Shown: in pieces, positions 50,801 to 62,800 of the stretch | How positions within the stretch are numbered: the stretch's first letter is position 1 | Layout of the letters: every line of letters begins with the position of its first letter | Assembly (NCBI GenBank): GCA_964019415.1 | Contig: OZ025871.1 | Coordinates: forward strand, 5,764,213 to 5,828,212 | Reading direction: 5' to 3' | Length of the DNA stretch: 64,000 bases | From: Ianthella basta | Lineage: Eukaryota > Porifera > Demospongiae > Verongiida > Ianthellidae | The notes under the pieces: generated by a model | What the model was told of the DNA's origin: nothing | The model's input: only the letters and a program-made list of their open reading frames with translations | The model's database searches: none | Made by a program: the position numbers and the translations under genes

Positions 50801-53800
50801 TTGAGTACAGGGTCAGCATCCCTTTCATGTCTTCTGAGGTAGACAATATGCAAAGAGAAAATTAAGGAAAAGGAAAAATACATAGCCATTCCATCAACAC
50901 CTGCAACCGACTCTTGCCTGCCTGCCATGAGTACTGAATTGTGCGTGTGCAGACGTCCCATGCCATGAGTGTATAGCTGATCATGGCTTCCACTTTCCAT
51001 GCTTTGACCTTGTTATTATAGATGATCGCATTTGCTGGTATGCCTGTGCCACCATTTTTGATGATGTCATTAACCTCGTCTAAAGCCACTAAACTTCAAT
51101 TAATGTCTGCCACCTCCTCTTCATGGATTATAATAATACTCCTTGTTACCCTCTACCTGACTACAGGGTCTATGCTATTTGCTAGATACCCACCTATGCT
51201 ATTTGCCAGACACCCCTGGTGCCCACATACATACCTACAGTATGTGGGCACCAGGGAGCTGACTGTAAGGTGGAGCACTGGCTTGGTGTTAAGGGCACTG
51301 GACCCACCTCAGTAACTGTAGACCTTGCCCTATTTGGTCACTCCTGGGGGACCAGCCTATATCCCTTCAGGGGTATACCCCCAGTTGATATCAAAATTTT
51401 GTGTTATGTATTTACGTACACATACCCCTGTGCAGCCGTGCACCACTAGCAGCATACCAATACAGTACTTACATAGATGTAGGCCAGGGAGGAAAGATAA
51501 AAAGAAGGAAGAAGAAGAGAAAAACTTGCAGAGCAAAAGTGCAGGCATGCGAAAGAAATACTCATCAGAGCATTAACTACAGTTAAATAGCAGAGCATTA
51601 AATACAGTTAAATACAGTTACACCTTGGGTTTGCTCACAATTCTTCCTGCGATAATTGCCCATGTTGGGGATGAGGATGGATGTAGCCCTTATAGGCAGG
51701 TAACCAGGGCTGGAAAGACCATTGCAGCCTTCAGGGCAACACTCTCCATGGCTGTAGCATCACTGAATGCTTCGAGGAGATGGGAAATTTGTCAATAAAA
51801 CTCACTCCTGCCTTTCTTCTTGGTACTTTGAACAAATGGCACCTCCTGGGAACAACTTCTTCATATGCCTCAGCAATTCTCATGGAAAATGCACCGCCAT
51901 TTCAGTCGCCACACATGAAGTTGAGATGCATGGGGGGAGTCAGTGAACAGAGGGAGGTCAAAGGAGGTATTCACCGTATGGGGGGTGTCTTCCTCAACAA
52001 GAACTTCAACTGTCCCTTTTTGGGGGGAGGTAGGAGCATTCCATTCTTCCCCTGAGTCAGGATCAAGGGAAAATGGGGATGGCGAGGGTGGCCGCATGGA
52101 CCTGCTAGGTGATGTGTCAACATATTCATTGGTCGTGAGATTTTGGCACTGATTCGTGTGCTTCGGGAGGCAGCCTGAGCTCTTTCTGTCATGTGGCAGT
52201 TAGTGCAATGCCCACTACCGGTACATCAGCAGCATGTAGCATTGCAGCTTCTGACGATGATCGGACTGGCTGAACAATCACATGACACTGAATCAGCCAT
52301 TTTCTCCTCCTCACACTTTCTTCATCAACGTGTCAACAACATACATGCCGGATGATGAAGACTAGCCAACATACATGCTGGATGATGAAGGCTAGCCTAA
52401 CTGTAAGTGTTTGATTGATTAGTTTGACAAAACCACCAAATAGCACGATTTAATGCAATATCATTTTGGAAAATGTAACATGGATAACACATAATACATG
52501 TTAGTAGTTGCATGGTCATAGTTGTTGGAACTGTTGAAAGTGTGGATTATCTATTATCCATATGGGATACTGCTATTCAATATTCCATTCTCATGTTATT
52601 TGACCTGATCTTTAATGCCAATGAAGAGTCATACTCTTCTTATGATAAGGTCAGATCATTGTAGTTGGCCGCCGTAACGTACAGGCCAGGCTAGGTTGAA
52701 AATAGAGGTAATCACTGGATTTGAACAGCCTTCTATATACACCAGTATTAGAGTCTCGGAAGGCTGAAGGGCCTGAGACCCTATTAATGACAACACTGGT
52801 GTAGAGGGTTGGTTGGTATAAAATCCAGTGATTGTCTCTTTCTTCAACCTAGCCTGGCCTGTCCGTTACCCATAGCCCTTTGTAATGCACTGACCTACAG
52901 TAGCTCATGCCAATGAAATCACGCTTATGACTTATATCCTTCCTCCCTTATCTGCTCTTATGAAACCACAAGTGTTTAAATGAGTAACTAGTTATCCTAC
53001 CATCCATCAGTACACCACACTGATGAGCCCTTATCAGGGTGAAACAGCCCTAAGGCTTGTATCTTTGTAGAATGACTAGCTGGGGAAGGTGATCACTGCA
53101 TGGTTGCCATCAGTAAAGATCCAGCCCCTGCCTCCTGAGACACCAATACTTGTGTAGAGGCTGGTCGTCATAAAGTTCAGTATTTACCCATTGATTCTTA
53201 TGAAGCGCCCACTGTGGATTGCTTAAGCGAAGTGGCCAACAAAAATTTAATAATTAGTTGAGCAGATGTGCATTGAATCGTTGCCACTCAATTAATTTTG
53301 ATGTATATACTTATTTCTCTGTCAGAAAGTGTTCTTTACAAATAGTACAATTCCCTGTCCAACCATTGTATCCCAGCTAGTGACAAGCAAAGTGAACCCA
53401 GATGTGATTGACATGTGTAAATAAACCATAAAAGTGATCAACATATCATATCATCTGCTGTCAAAAACAAAATGGAGGATCCCAGCTGTGCTAGGTAAAA
53501 ACAGTCTGGATTGACAGCCTGCCAGCGTTATGGGGCCAAAAAGAACAAGCAGGGTGATCCTAAGTTAGGGAATGACAATGACTGTTACAGATTTGGAACC
53601 TGGAATGTGAGATCTTTGACAGGGAAAGAGATTGAGCTGATTGAAGAAATGAAGAAGTACAGATTGGATGTGTTAGGAGTAAGTGAAGGGAAGATGAGAG
53701 GAAATGGAATGAAAACAGTAGATGGTATGACTTGTGTGTACTCTGGTGTGCAGCAGGGAAGAGCTAAGGCTGGTGTAGCTATTTACATGGTGGAAGAATT

Positions 53801-56800
53801 GGCGATGTGCATTAAGGAGTGGAAGTGTATTAATGAGAGATTGGTGCTAGTGAGGCTGAAGATAAAGGAGGAATGGGTGTGCTTTGTCCAAGTGTATGCC
53901 CCAACAGAAAACTGCTCTGTTGAAGATAAGGAAGAGTTTTTTGATACCCTGCAGGAGACAGTGTCGGGCCTACAAAGAAAAGATAAAATAATAATACTGG
54001 GAGATTTCAATGCTAGAGTGGGGAATAAAAGAGGAGAATGGAGAGAGGTGATTGGAGGGTGTGGTGAAGAGACATGTAATGATAATGGAAAGAGGTTGCT
54101 TGAGTTCTGTGCTACAAATGGGTTGATTATCTCTAACACATGGTACCTACACAAAGAAATACATCAATTTACATGGGAATGCAGAGGTAGAGGGCTAAAA
54201 TCAATTCTGGATTACTTCCTAGTAAGAAGAGAAGATAGGAGAAGGGTTAAGGATACCAAGGTTGTGAGAGGGGCAGAAATCGGTAGTGATCATTATTTAG
54301 TGCTGCTGAAGTTGACAAAAAGGCCTCACATAAGGCAGGAGGTAAGGCGAAGTGATCACAGAAGGCTGCACTTAAACAGATGGTAGCTCAAAGAGAAGGA
54401 AGCACAATGGAGATTCAGGATGAAGTTAGAAAGGAGACTGGATAGGGCAAGATACTGGGAGGGCAGCAATGTAGAGGAAGTCTGGGGAGAGTTTAAGAAG
54501 AATGTAATGGAAACTGCAGCTGAGGTGTGTGGAACAAAACAGTACAGAAATGCTCAGAAAAGAACTAGATGGTGGAATGAGGAGGTGAAGCAGGCAATAA
54601 AGAATAAGAAGGTGGCTTACTTGAAGTGGCTGCAGCAACAGACATTGGAGGCAAAGGAGAGGTATCAAGAGGCGAAAAAGGAAGCTAAAAGAGTGGTGAG
54701 ACAAGCAAGAAATGAGGAGTGGATTGAGCTTGGCAGATCACTAGAGGATGACTTTCAAAAGAATCAGAAAAGGTTTTGGAGTAGGGTCCGCATGTGTAAT
54801 GAAAATAAAGCAGATGTAGCTGGGAAAATATGTGATGAGAGTGGCCAGTTGATAGTAGATGATGCGGGAGTTCGTAACCGATGGAAGGCTTATTATAGTG
54901 ACTTACTGCAAGAAGATGCCCAAGGCCAGAATGGTAACCAAGTAGATAGGGAGGTGCAACTTGATGAAGAAGAGAGGGCACCAATTGCAGTTGAGGAAGT
55001 AGAAGTGGCCATATCGAAGTTGAAAAACGGAAAGTCACCAGGTATATGTGGAATTAGTGCAGAGATGTTGAAAGCTGGAAGGACTGTAGTGGTGAAGTGG
55101 TTACATAGGATAATGAGCCTTGCATGGGAGAATGGACAAGTACCAGAAGACTGGCGACGAGCTGTAATCGTGCCAGTACATAAGAAAGGAAGCAAAGTAA
55201 AGTGTGAGAACTACCGTGGCATAAGCCTGTTGAGTATCCCAAGCAAGGCCTATGCGAGGATACTGGATGAAAGGATAAGAAGCGTGACAGACAGCAAGGT
55301 ACTTGAGGCTCAGGGGGGCTTTAGAAAGGGCAGAAGTTGCACGGATCAGCTCTTTACCATAAGAAAATTGAGTGAGAAGATGATAGAGAAGAACAAGAAG
55401 ATGGTGGTGGCATGTGTGGATTTGGAAAAGGCGTATGACAGGGTGGGTAGAGATAAGTTATGGAAAGTGCTAGAGGAATATGGTGTGAAGGGAAGACTGC
55501 TGAGGGCCATTAGATCATTGTACAAGAAGAGTGAAGGGTGTGTCAGAGTAAAGGATGAATTGTCAAGCTGGTTCCCAATAACACAAGGAGTGAGGCAGGG
55601 CTGTGTCATGTCACCATGGCTGTTTAATGTCTTCATGGATAAGATAGTGAGGGAAGGAATGGAGAATTTTGTTGGAGGTGTGAAGATGTCAACTATGAAG
55701 TGGGTGTAGTGCTATTTGCAGATGACGTGATGCTACTAACAGAGAGGAAGGAGGACATGGAGGCAAATTTGAAGGAGTTGAAGAAGGCAATGAGTAACTG
55801 GGGAATGAAGATACATTGGGGCAAGACTAAAGTGATGATGGTTAGTAGGAAAGGAGAAGAATGCAAAGTGTGTGTGGATGGGGAAGAGATAGAACAAGTG
55901 CAGAATATGAAATACCTAGGAGCTATCCTGAGTGCAGATGGGACATGTGAAGAGGAAATTGAACAGAGAGTGGGAGCAGCAGCCAGAGTGATAGGAGCAT
56001 TGTGGAAGGAGGTGTTGGAAAGGAAGGAGTTGAAGAAAGCTACGAAGATGAGGGTGTACAATGCGATAGTGCTACCAACCATGCTGTATGGCAGTGAGAC
56101 ATGGACAGTGATGAAGAGACATGAGAGCAGACTAGGGGCAACAGAGATGGCTTACCTGAGAAGAGTCGAAGGAGTGACAAGGATGGACCGAGTAAGAAAT
56201 GCAGATGTGAGAGAGGCAGTTGGACAAGAGGAGGTGATGGAGAAAGTAAAAAGGAAACAAAGAGCATGGAAGGAGAAGCTGGAGCAGATGGAAGACAACA
56301 GATTAGTGAAGAAGGTGCACACTGAGGAAATTGCAGGGAAAAGGCCAAGAGGAAGACCTAGAAAGAAATGGATTGACAGTTTCTAGCTACAGATTTGAAT
56401 AATACTACATATTGACTATAGACTATGCATACGTAGATGTTACACTGAACTATGACAATGTCATAAATTTTTAAATACTGTAAAGATAGCGGCGACCTCC
56501 TGCATAGGAGATAAGCTGTGGTGATTGATTACTTGATTGAAGTGATCAACGTTTGATCCTTCAAATTGATCTGATTCATTCCTAGCTTTTGGTATACTAT
56601 AGACATGTACTACTGGTAGACTGTGAGCTTGCAAGACTACACAATGTAATTTTAAGGACAAATTGATTCATTGACCTAATGTTTACAGCAGATGTGTTTT
56701 GAATCAACTGTAGATGGTATTATCGTGAACATGTGACTGATCTTGTGTCATGCAACACACAACATTGTATGCTTTGTTATGGTTAACTTATAATACCATA

Positions 56801-59800
56801 TGTTTGTATTGTCTTCTGTATATAGATGGTGCTGCTGTTCTTCAGGAAAGTAGAAGCCTACAATGACCAAATGCAAATTGTACTAGACAATTTCAGCAGG
56901 GATCACACAATGAAGTTTGTAAAGCTTGCAATGGCTCCGTTCAAATTAGGCTATGAGAAACAGCAGCAGAGATTTGTTGAAGCAGTATGCGACCCAGAAG
57001 GTGTGGACAAGGTGTTAACACTTGTCAAAGGCAAAGTGAAATACGATGATCTTCCTAACATGATTAAACAGTTTAAGCTCCTAGTCCTAAGTGGTGCTCC
57101 TGGTGTTGGAAAGAGCACACTAGCACGGAAGTTGTGTCAAGATATATCTAAGAAGTGTAAGCAACATGACTATCAATTGGTGCTTCTGTTGGAGCTGCGC
57201 AATCTAATTGATTATGTTGGTAGACCTGAGGAGTTTCAAACCAAACACTTGCTGGAGCACTTCAGTGGCCTAATGTGTAAAGGATGCACACCAGAGGTGG
57301 TGGCTAGGGCAATTGAAAAAGACCTTGGTGAAGGAGTGCTCCTCATCCTAGACGGCTATGATGAGTTGTCTGCCCCACTTCGCCAGTGTCCATTTTTCCA
57401 CCACCTTCTGACACACTCCCTTCAGTCTCCCCTTTCCAGCTGTGACATTGTACTAACATCCAGGTCAATAGTCACCAGCGAAATATATCAGCATATGGAT
57501 AAGTCTAAGGCTATTAGGCATTTTGTGAATGTTGAGGTGCTTGGATTTGGAAAGGTTGAAATAAAGAATTATGCTCGGCAATACTTTGAGGAGCAAGGCC
57601 GACCTGACCTGCTGGACTCATTTCTGGATAAGTTGGAGCAGTTTCCCCAAATGAAGGGCCTCCACTCTAACCCAGTGGTCCTGTCTATACTTTGTGTTGT
57701 GTACCTATCCCAGGAAAACCTCCCCCTTACTCTGACTGAGGTTTATGATGCTTTTATCTGTGAGAAGTTATTGCTCAATTCAAGGTCTTCAGACACTCAA
57801 GCTGACTCTGTCTTACACCTTTCTGATGAGCATGATTTTTATCAACTCTGCAGCATTGCTTATACCTGTGTTGTTGAACAAAAGGTCATATTTACATCAT
57901 CAGAACTCGAGGGTCTTTCAGCAAGGTACTCAAATCGTGAAAGTGGGTGTGGTCTCTTAACAGCACGCCCTGTGGGTAAGTTGAGGTGTAAAGATGCCGC
58001 AGTGGACAGTTTCTATTTTCTCCATCTGACCATTCAAGAGTTCCTCAGTGCCATCCACATTTCCAGGCAGGATATTTCAGTTCAACAGGAGATCTGGGAC
58101 AAGTACCTTGGACAACCCCACATGGCTCAAGTGTGGAAATTCTTTTGTGGGGTAACCAAACTAGAGACTTTTGATGCGCTCCACCTCACGTCAAAGGTAA
58201 AAGACCAGGACTTCTTATTGCAGTCACTTTACGAGTCACAAAATAGTGATGTGACTAGTGCTGCAATGAAGAATGCATTCAATGACAGTCCAGAAGTGAA
58301 GCCAAGGACTCCTTACAGTGCTGTGGCTTATGGGTACTGTCTGCAGCATCACCAGAGCATGAAGAAACTCACCGTTGTCTGCCGTAAAGACATTCGGGTT
58401 CACATTGGTAATCTTCTCTCTCCTGTACTCCAGTCAGCTTCTGGCTTGCATCTGACAGTCAGTAAATGTCACCCTAAAGGTGAACCTTGATGCATGCAAC
58501 TATTGCATATGTGTTCACTCTGCCTTGGTAGCAGCACTTGTTAGATCATGTATGTAGCTGAATGCCACTTCAAGGTGTATTTTATTGCTGAGATAGAAGT
58601 AGTGACCCATGCATGGAGGATTATACTGGATTATGTGTGCTATTATCCATGTTATTCATTCATTAGGACATTCCTGAATGTAGATAATACTGAATAACGT
58701 GTAACCTACTGGGGTAAATTATGTATTATTACTTGTCACACAAGTTTGCTACATATACAGTAATTGCAGTTTCTGTAGATTGTGCTGCAGCACAATCATT
58801 ATGAATGTAGATTTATCTAGTCCTTCTGTCACAAATGGTACATGTCAGGAGACCAAGTAGTGATCTCAAGAACCTGATGCTACACTTTGCTGGAGATGAG
58901 CAATCTGGTGTATATGGTAATGATCACAGAACCCAACCATGAACAGAAATTAACTGCATGTGGAGTCTTTAGGTTTCTTATTAGGGGCCACCTTTATCGC
59001 TGACTTGTTGCATGTTTTCTTACAGATTCAATTACTTTAGAGTGAGCTTTCATGTTCTCCTGTCATTAGTTTGTCCTGTGTATAAGGTACACTTATTCAG
59101 CCTTAATCTTGAATTGTGAAAAATTGGTTATTAGTACTTACTACATTGTATAAAGCATAGCTGTTTTAGATTGAATGACTGTCATGTACATTCTGACCTA
59201 TATATAAACAGTGAACTGTAGTGGTATGAATGATTAAAGGTCACTAATGACTTGTGATTCTACACAATTACTCAAAGAATATAAACAGCCATCTATAATT
59301 AGCAAGGATGATATGAAAATGTTGACCATGTTTGGTATATGCTATGCAGTGTTGGTTCATTTTCCTCCTCCATGATCTGTTCAGATTGGGTAGAAGCTGC
59401 CAAATCTCTGACAATGTGTATGCATGAAGAAAGAGGTATGAATAACAAATAAGTATAATATTTTTTACTACTTTCCTAGCCTAAATGCTCTGGCACTAGT
59501 GTGTATCCCAGAGGAGGGTGGCCATGTATCACGTGGCAGTAGCTATAGGAAGCGTGTGTGTAGTGAATTTATACAGAAATACAATGTAATGTACTGTACT
59601 GTAGGTCGACCCTCTCTTTCTTGCTCGAACTTGCTGGTATCCACATACATTGCATACTATTCGAAGCAGTGATGAAGCTGAATCTATAATCGATTCTACT
59701 TCTCTTATACCCCTATGTCGCTGAGGTGGTAAACAGCAGAGAAGAGATATAGGGGAGCTTCTTCATGTACAAGCAAACATAGTAGGAAGTATGGAGGAGG

Positions 59801-62800
59801 AGTGCAAAACTGATCACCCTTCTGCAGAGATAACACATAAAACTGCCAACGTACTCTTTTTCCTGGTCGCTTGCAGCCACTGTGCAACATACTGCATAGT
59901 ATTATTCATAAGTGGTGACATCAATGGTTTGCTTAGCACTGAATGAAGACGTCAAACTTATACAATTGTAATATTATGTGCATTGTGACATAGCCTTTTG
60001 TTTAGTTCTGATGATTCTTTGTGAGCATTAAGTTTCTACCCATACTCTGTTCCTGCTGTTAACAGTACATGTGGATATTATTGTTAGTCTTGCTATGCTG
60101 TGCCTTGTATGGTGTTTCCTTGTGTATCCCCAACAGCTGAGCAGCCTGTTACTACTTTAAACTTTGAAGGTGAAAGACATGGGGTACCACTTGATCTAGT
60201 GGTCCTGGCGCTGATTTACTGCAACACCGCAGTGAACTACCGCCACATTTCAGACCCCACACAAGTGAGATCAGCAACATGCAGTGTGCATTGCATGTAC
60301 GAAGCATTTAGTTAGAGCACAATTGACATGCACTTCAGCATTGTGCTATGATTTATTTTTAGTAATGTCATTGCAGAGATACTGTGTGCCACCTTCTCTT
60401 TTAACTGTGCGTGAGTTAACTTCATTTACTAAGCAGGATTGTGCAATCTTAGTGGAATCTAATGCACTGAAGATTAATGATTGTACCATCCAAAGCATAT
60501 GTGACACACACTAGGTTTTTGGTGTTGAGTGGAAATAGTGTAGGAATCAATCTGCATAAGCATCTACTGTACCCATTTTATGCTATTCATTCCAACGTTA
60601 ACTAAATGTCAATTTGGCATGCGGGATATTGCATAGCACTCCCTTATTTATTTCACTACTGCTCCCACTGTAGGAACAGCCCACTGAAATTATGTGTCAT
60701 TTAACACTTCCATTAGATCTTTGTTCTCCACACTGTCACTCAGATCACCTGATGACTGTGTACATTATCTCAATACAATTGTGAAGTTGTGCAGAGTACC
60801 GTATATCGCAAAATGTTCGCGACCAATAATTTTTGCGAATTTTGCGAATAAAGCAATTCGCGAAAATTTCTGTAGCAAATTTTATATGCATATATTACCT
60901 ATAATATAATAATAACTTGTGTACGTGCGTGGTGTCATAATAAAATGGCGGATCAACCAAACAGCGTGTAGCTCTTTCGTTTGCTTGATTTCAGAAGCGA
61001 TTGCTCCTGCTATTTACACTAAGAAGGCTTTGATGTCCACCTTGTAGAGTCTCCTTCACGAAATTTTTATTCGCGAACATTTCTGACATCCATTTTGGCA
61101 GCGATTCGCGTAATTTTTAGGTCACGAAATTTGCGAAATACGGTATTGTATCTATGGTTAATTGTTGCCAGTTCTGTGAAACAGTTATTCGTGTCCAGAT
61201 CTACATATAGAATATAGCTGGTGCTAATGTGCTTCATATGACAATCTCCAATGGATAGCTATTATCTTCTATTATTGGGGCGAGATCCTTGGGACTGAGC
61301 CCCTTACCTTACGAGTAGTGCGGTGGCTGTGTCTTTTTATGTCATGCATCTGTTTGGGCCACGGGGGAAAGTTTTAGTTTAATACTTTGGTCAGGGGTCT
61401 GCAGCGCGTGTAGGTGTATGTACATACACCGTTTAGTCCCCAAATTTACCACCATTTATAACAGCCACTTTGCATCTCTTAAGCCTTGTGATCACGCTAT
61501 CATGCACATCATCATACACAATGGATAGTGTCAATACAATGTCCTATATACTGTCAATAGCATAGACACTCGACCCTACTTATGGGCATTAGGTACGGCA
61601 TGCTACAGCTATGGATATGGTTCGTAGGCTGTCAGACAAGCAAGACTACCAAGTTGACCTAAAATGTATAACAGCACGTATGCATGGAAGAGACAGCACT
61701 AGGCAACAGAAGAGCATCTGTAGCTGTTTAATCAGTGCATGAATCAGTGAAACACTGCATGGTGCTTCCTCAGGCTCACCCCACAATGCTTTGCATTCAC
61801 TAGTATTTTGCTATTTTAATGCCAGCTGTGGGCAGCCCCTACACCTTTTGATATTTGCAGTTCTGGGTATGGCTACATACTATGTTTCCAATGGTATTTA
61901 ATGAATTGTTGTCTGTTAATAATGTCCATGGTTCTGACCCACACACACACAACAAACACACAAATGAATGTTTTGAGAAGAGTACAAGGAGTAAGTAGAA
62001 TGGAGAGAATAAGGAGTGAACACATTAGACAGCATCTTGGGCAGGAAAGTGTATTAGAGGTGATAAGGAGAAGGCAGGAAAATTGGAAGGGCAAACTGAA
62101 TGAGATGAGCAGCGACAGAGTGACAAAGAAGGTGTATGTAGGAGAGATTGAAGGAAGAAGGCCGAGAGGTAGACCAAGGATGAGATGGAGTGATAATTTT
62201 AAGTGATTTATGTACTGGTATGTAATGTTCAGACTGATGTATGTTGCCTTAAGACAGCTTGTTTTTTAGGGATGACCTCCAGAAACTGGAGATATGTATC
62301 CTTCATGATCATTGATTGATTGATTGATTGATTGGTTCTGACCCTTGGCTACTTCTGCTGTCTCACACACCAGACCCTCTGCAGGGAAGTCTGGTGTGTG
62401 AGACTATAACTCTGCTGGTGGTTCTAGTTTCAACTTTCTGAGTTCATCAGCAAATAGTCTTGCATCCAGTCCCTAGTTCTCTGTGACCATATTGTTGTGC
62501 AATCACAATTCTATGTACGAATGCACATTAATAGGGGCTGGCATGCAAGACTACTTGGCAAGCACTCATAAAGAACCATGCAATACAGCAGAACCTGTAT
62601 GGGTAGAGGTTTGGACTTGACATAGCTTATTTTTAGGCATTAGCCAACAGCTTATAGCTACGTACATCAATCAGTTTTGAAGTGAGACTCTTGCAATGGT
62701 GCCACTGCACAGGCTCAGTTGATGACAGTAGGATCACTGGGTTTACACCATCAGCCAACTACACCAGTGATGTTCGAGCAGGGCTGAGGGGTAGGGGGGG

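Larger units (their letters stand above)
53461..56400 (+). mobile_element. Non-LTR retrotransposon, endonuclease plus RT, nearly intact
   Basis: A ~2.9 kb insertion in the intron before the NACHT exon. It has an AP-type endonuclease, RT and a basic C-terminus (PRGRPRKKW) as in RTE-like elements. One in-frame TAG (54384-54386) and one frameshift (about 55680-55700) interrupt it. The 3' tail region near 56520 contains tgattgattacttgattga. The clade assignment is tentative. Confidence 0.8.
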
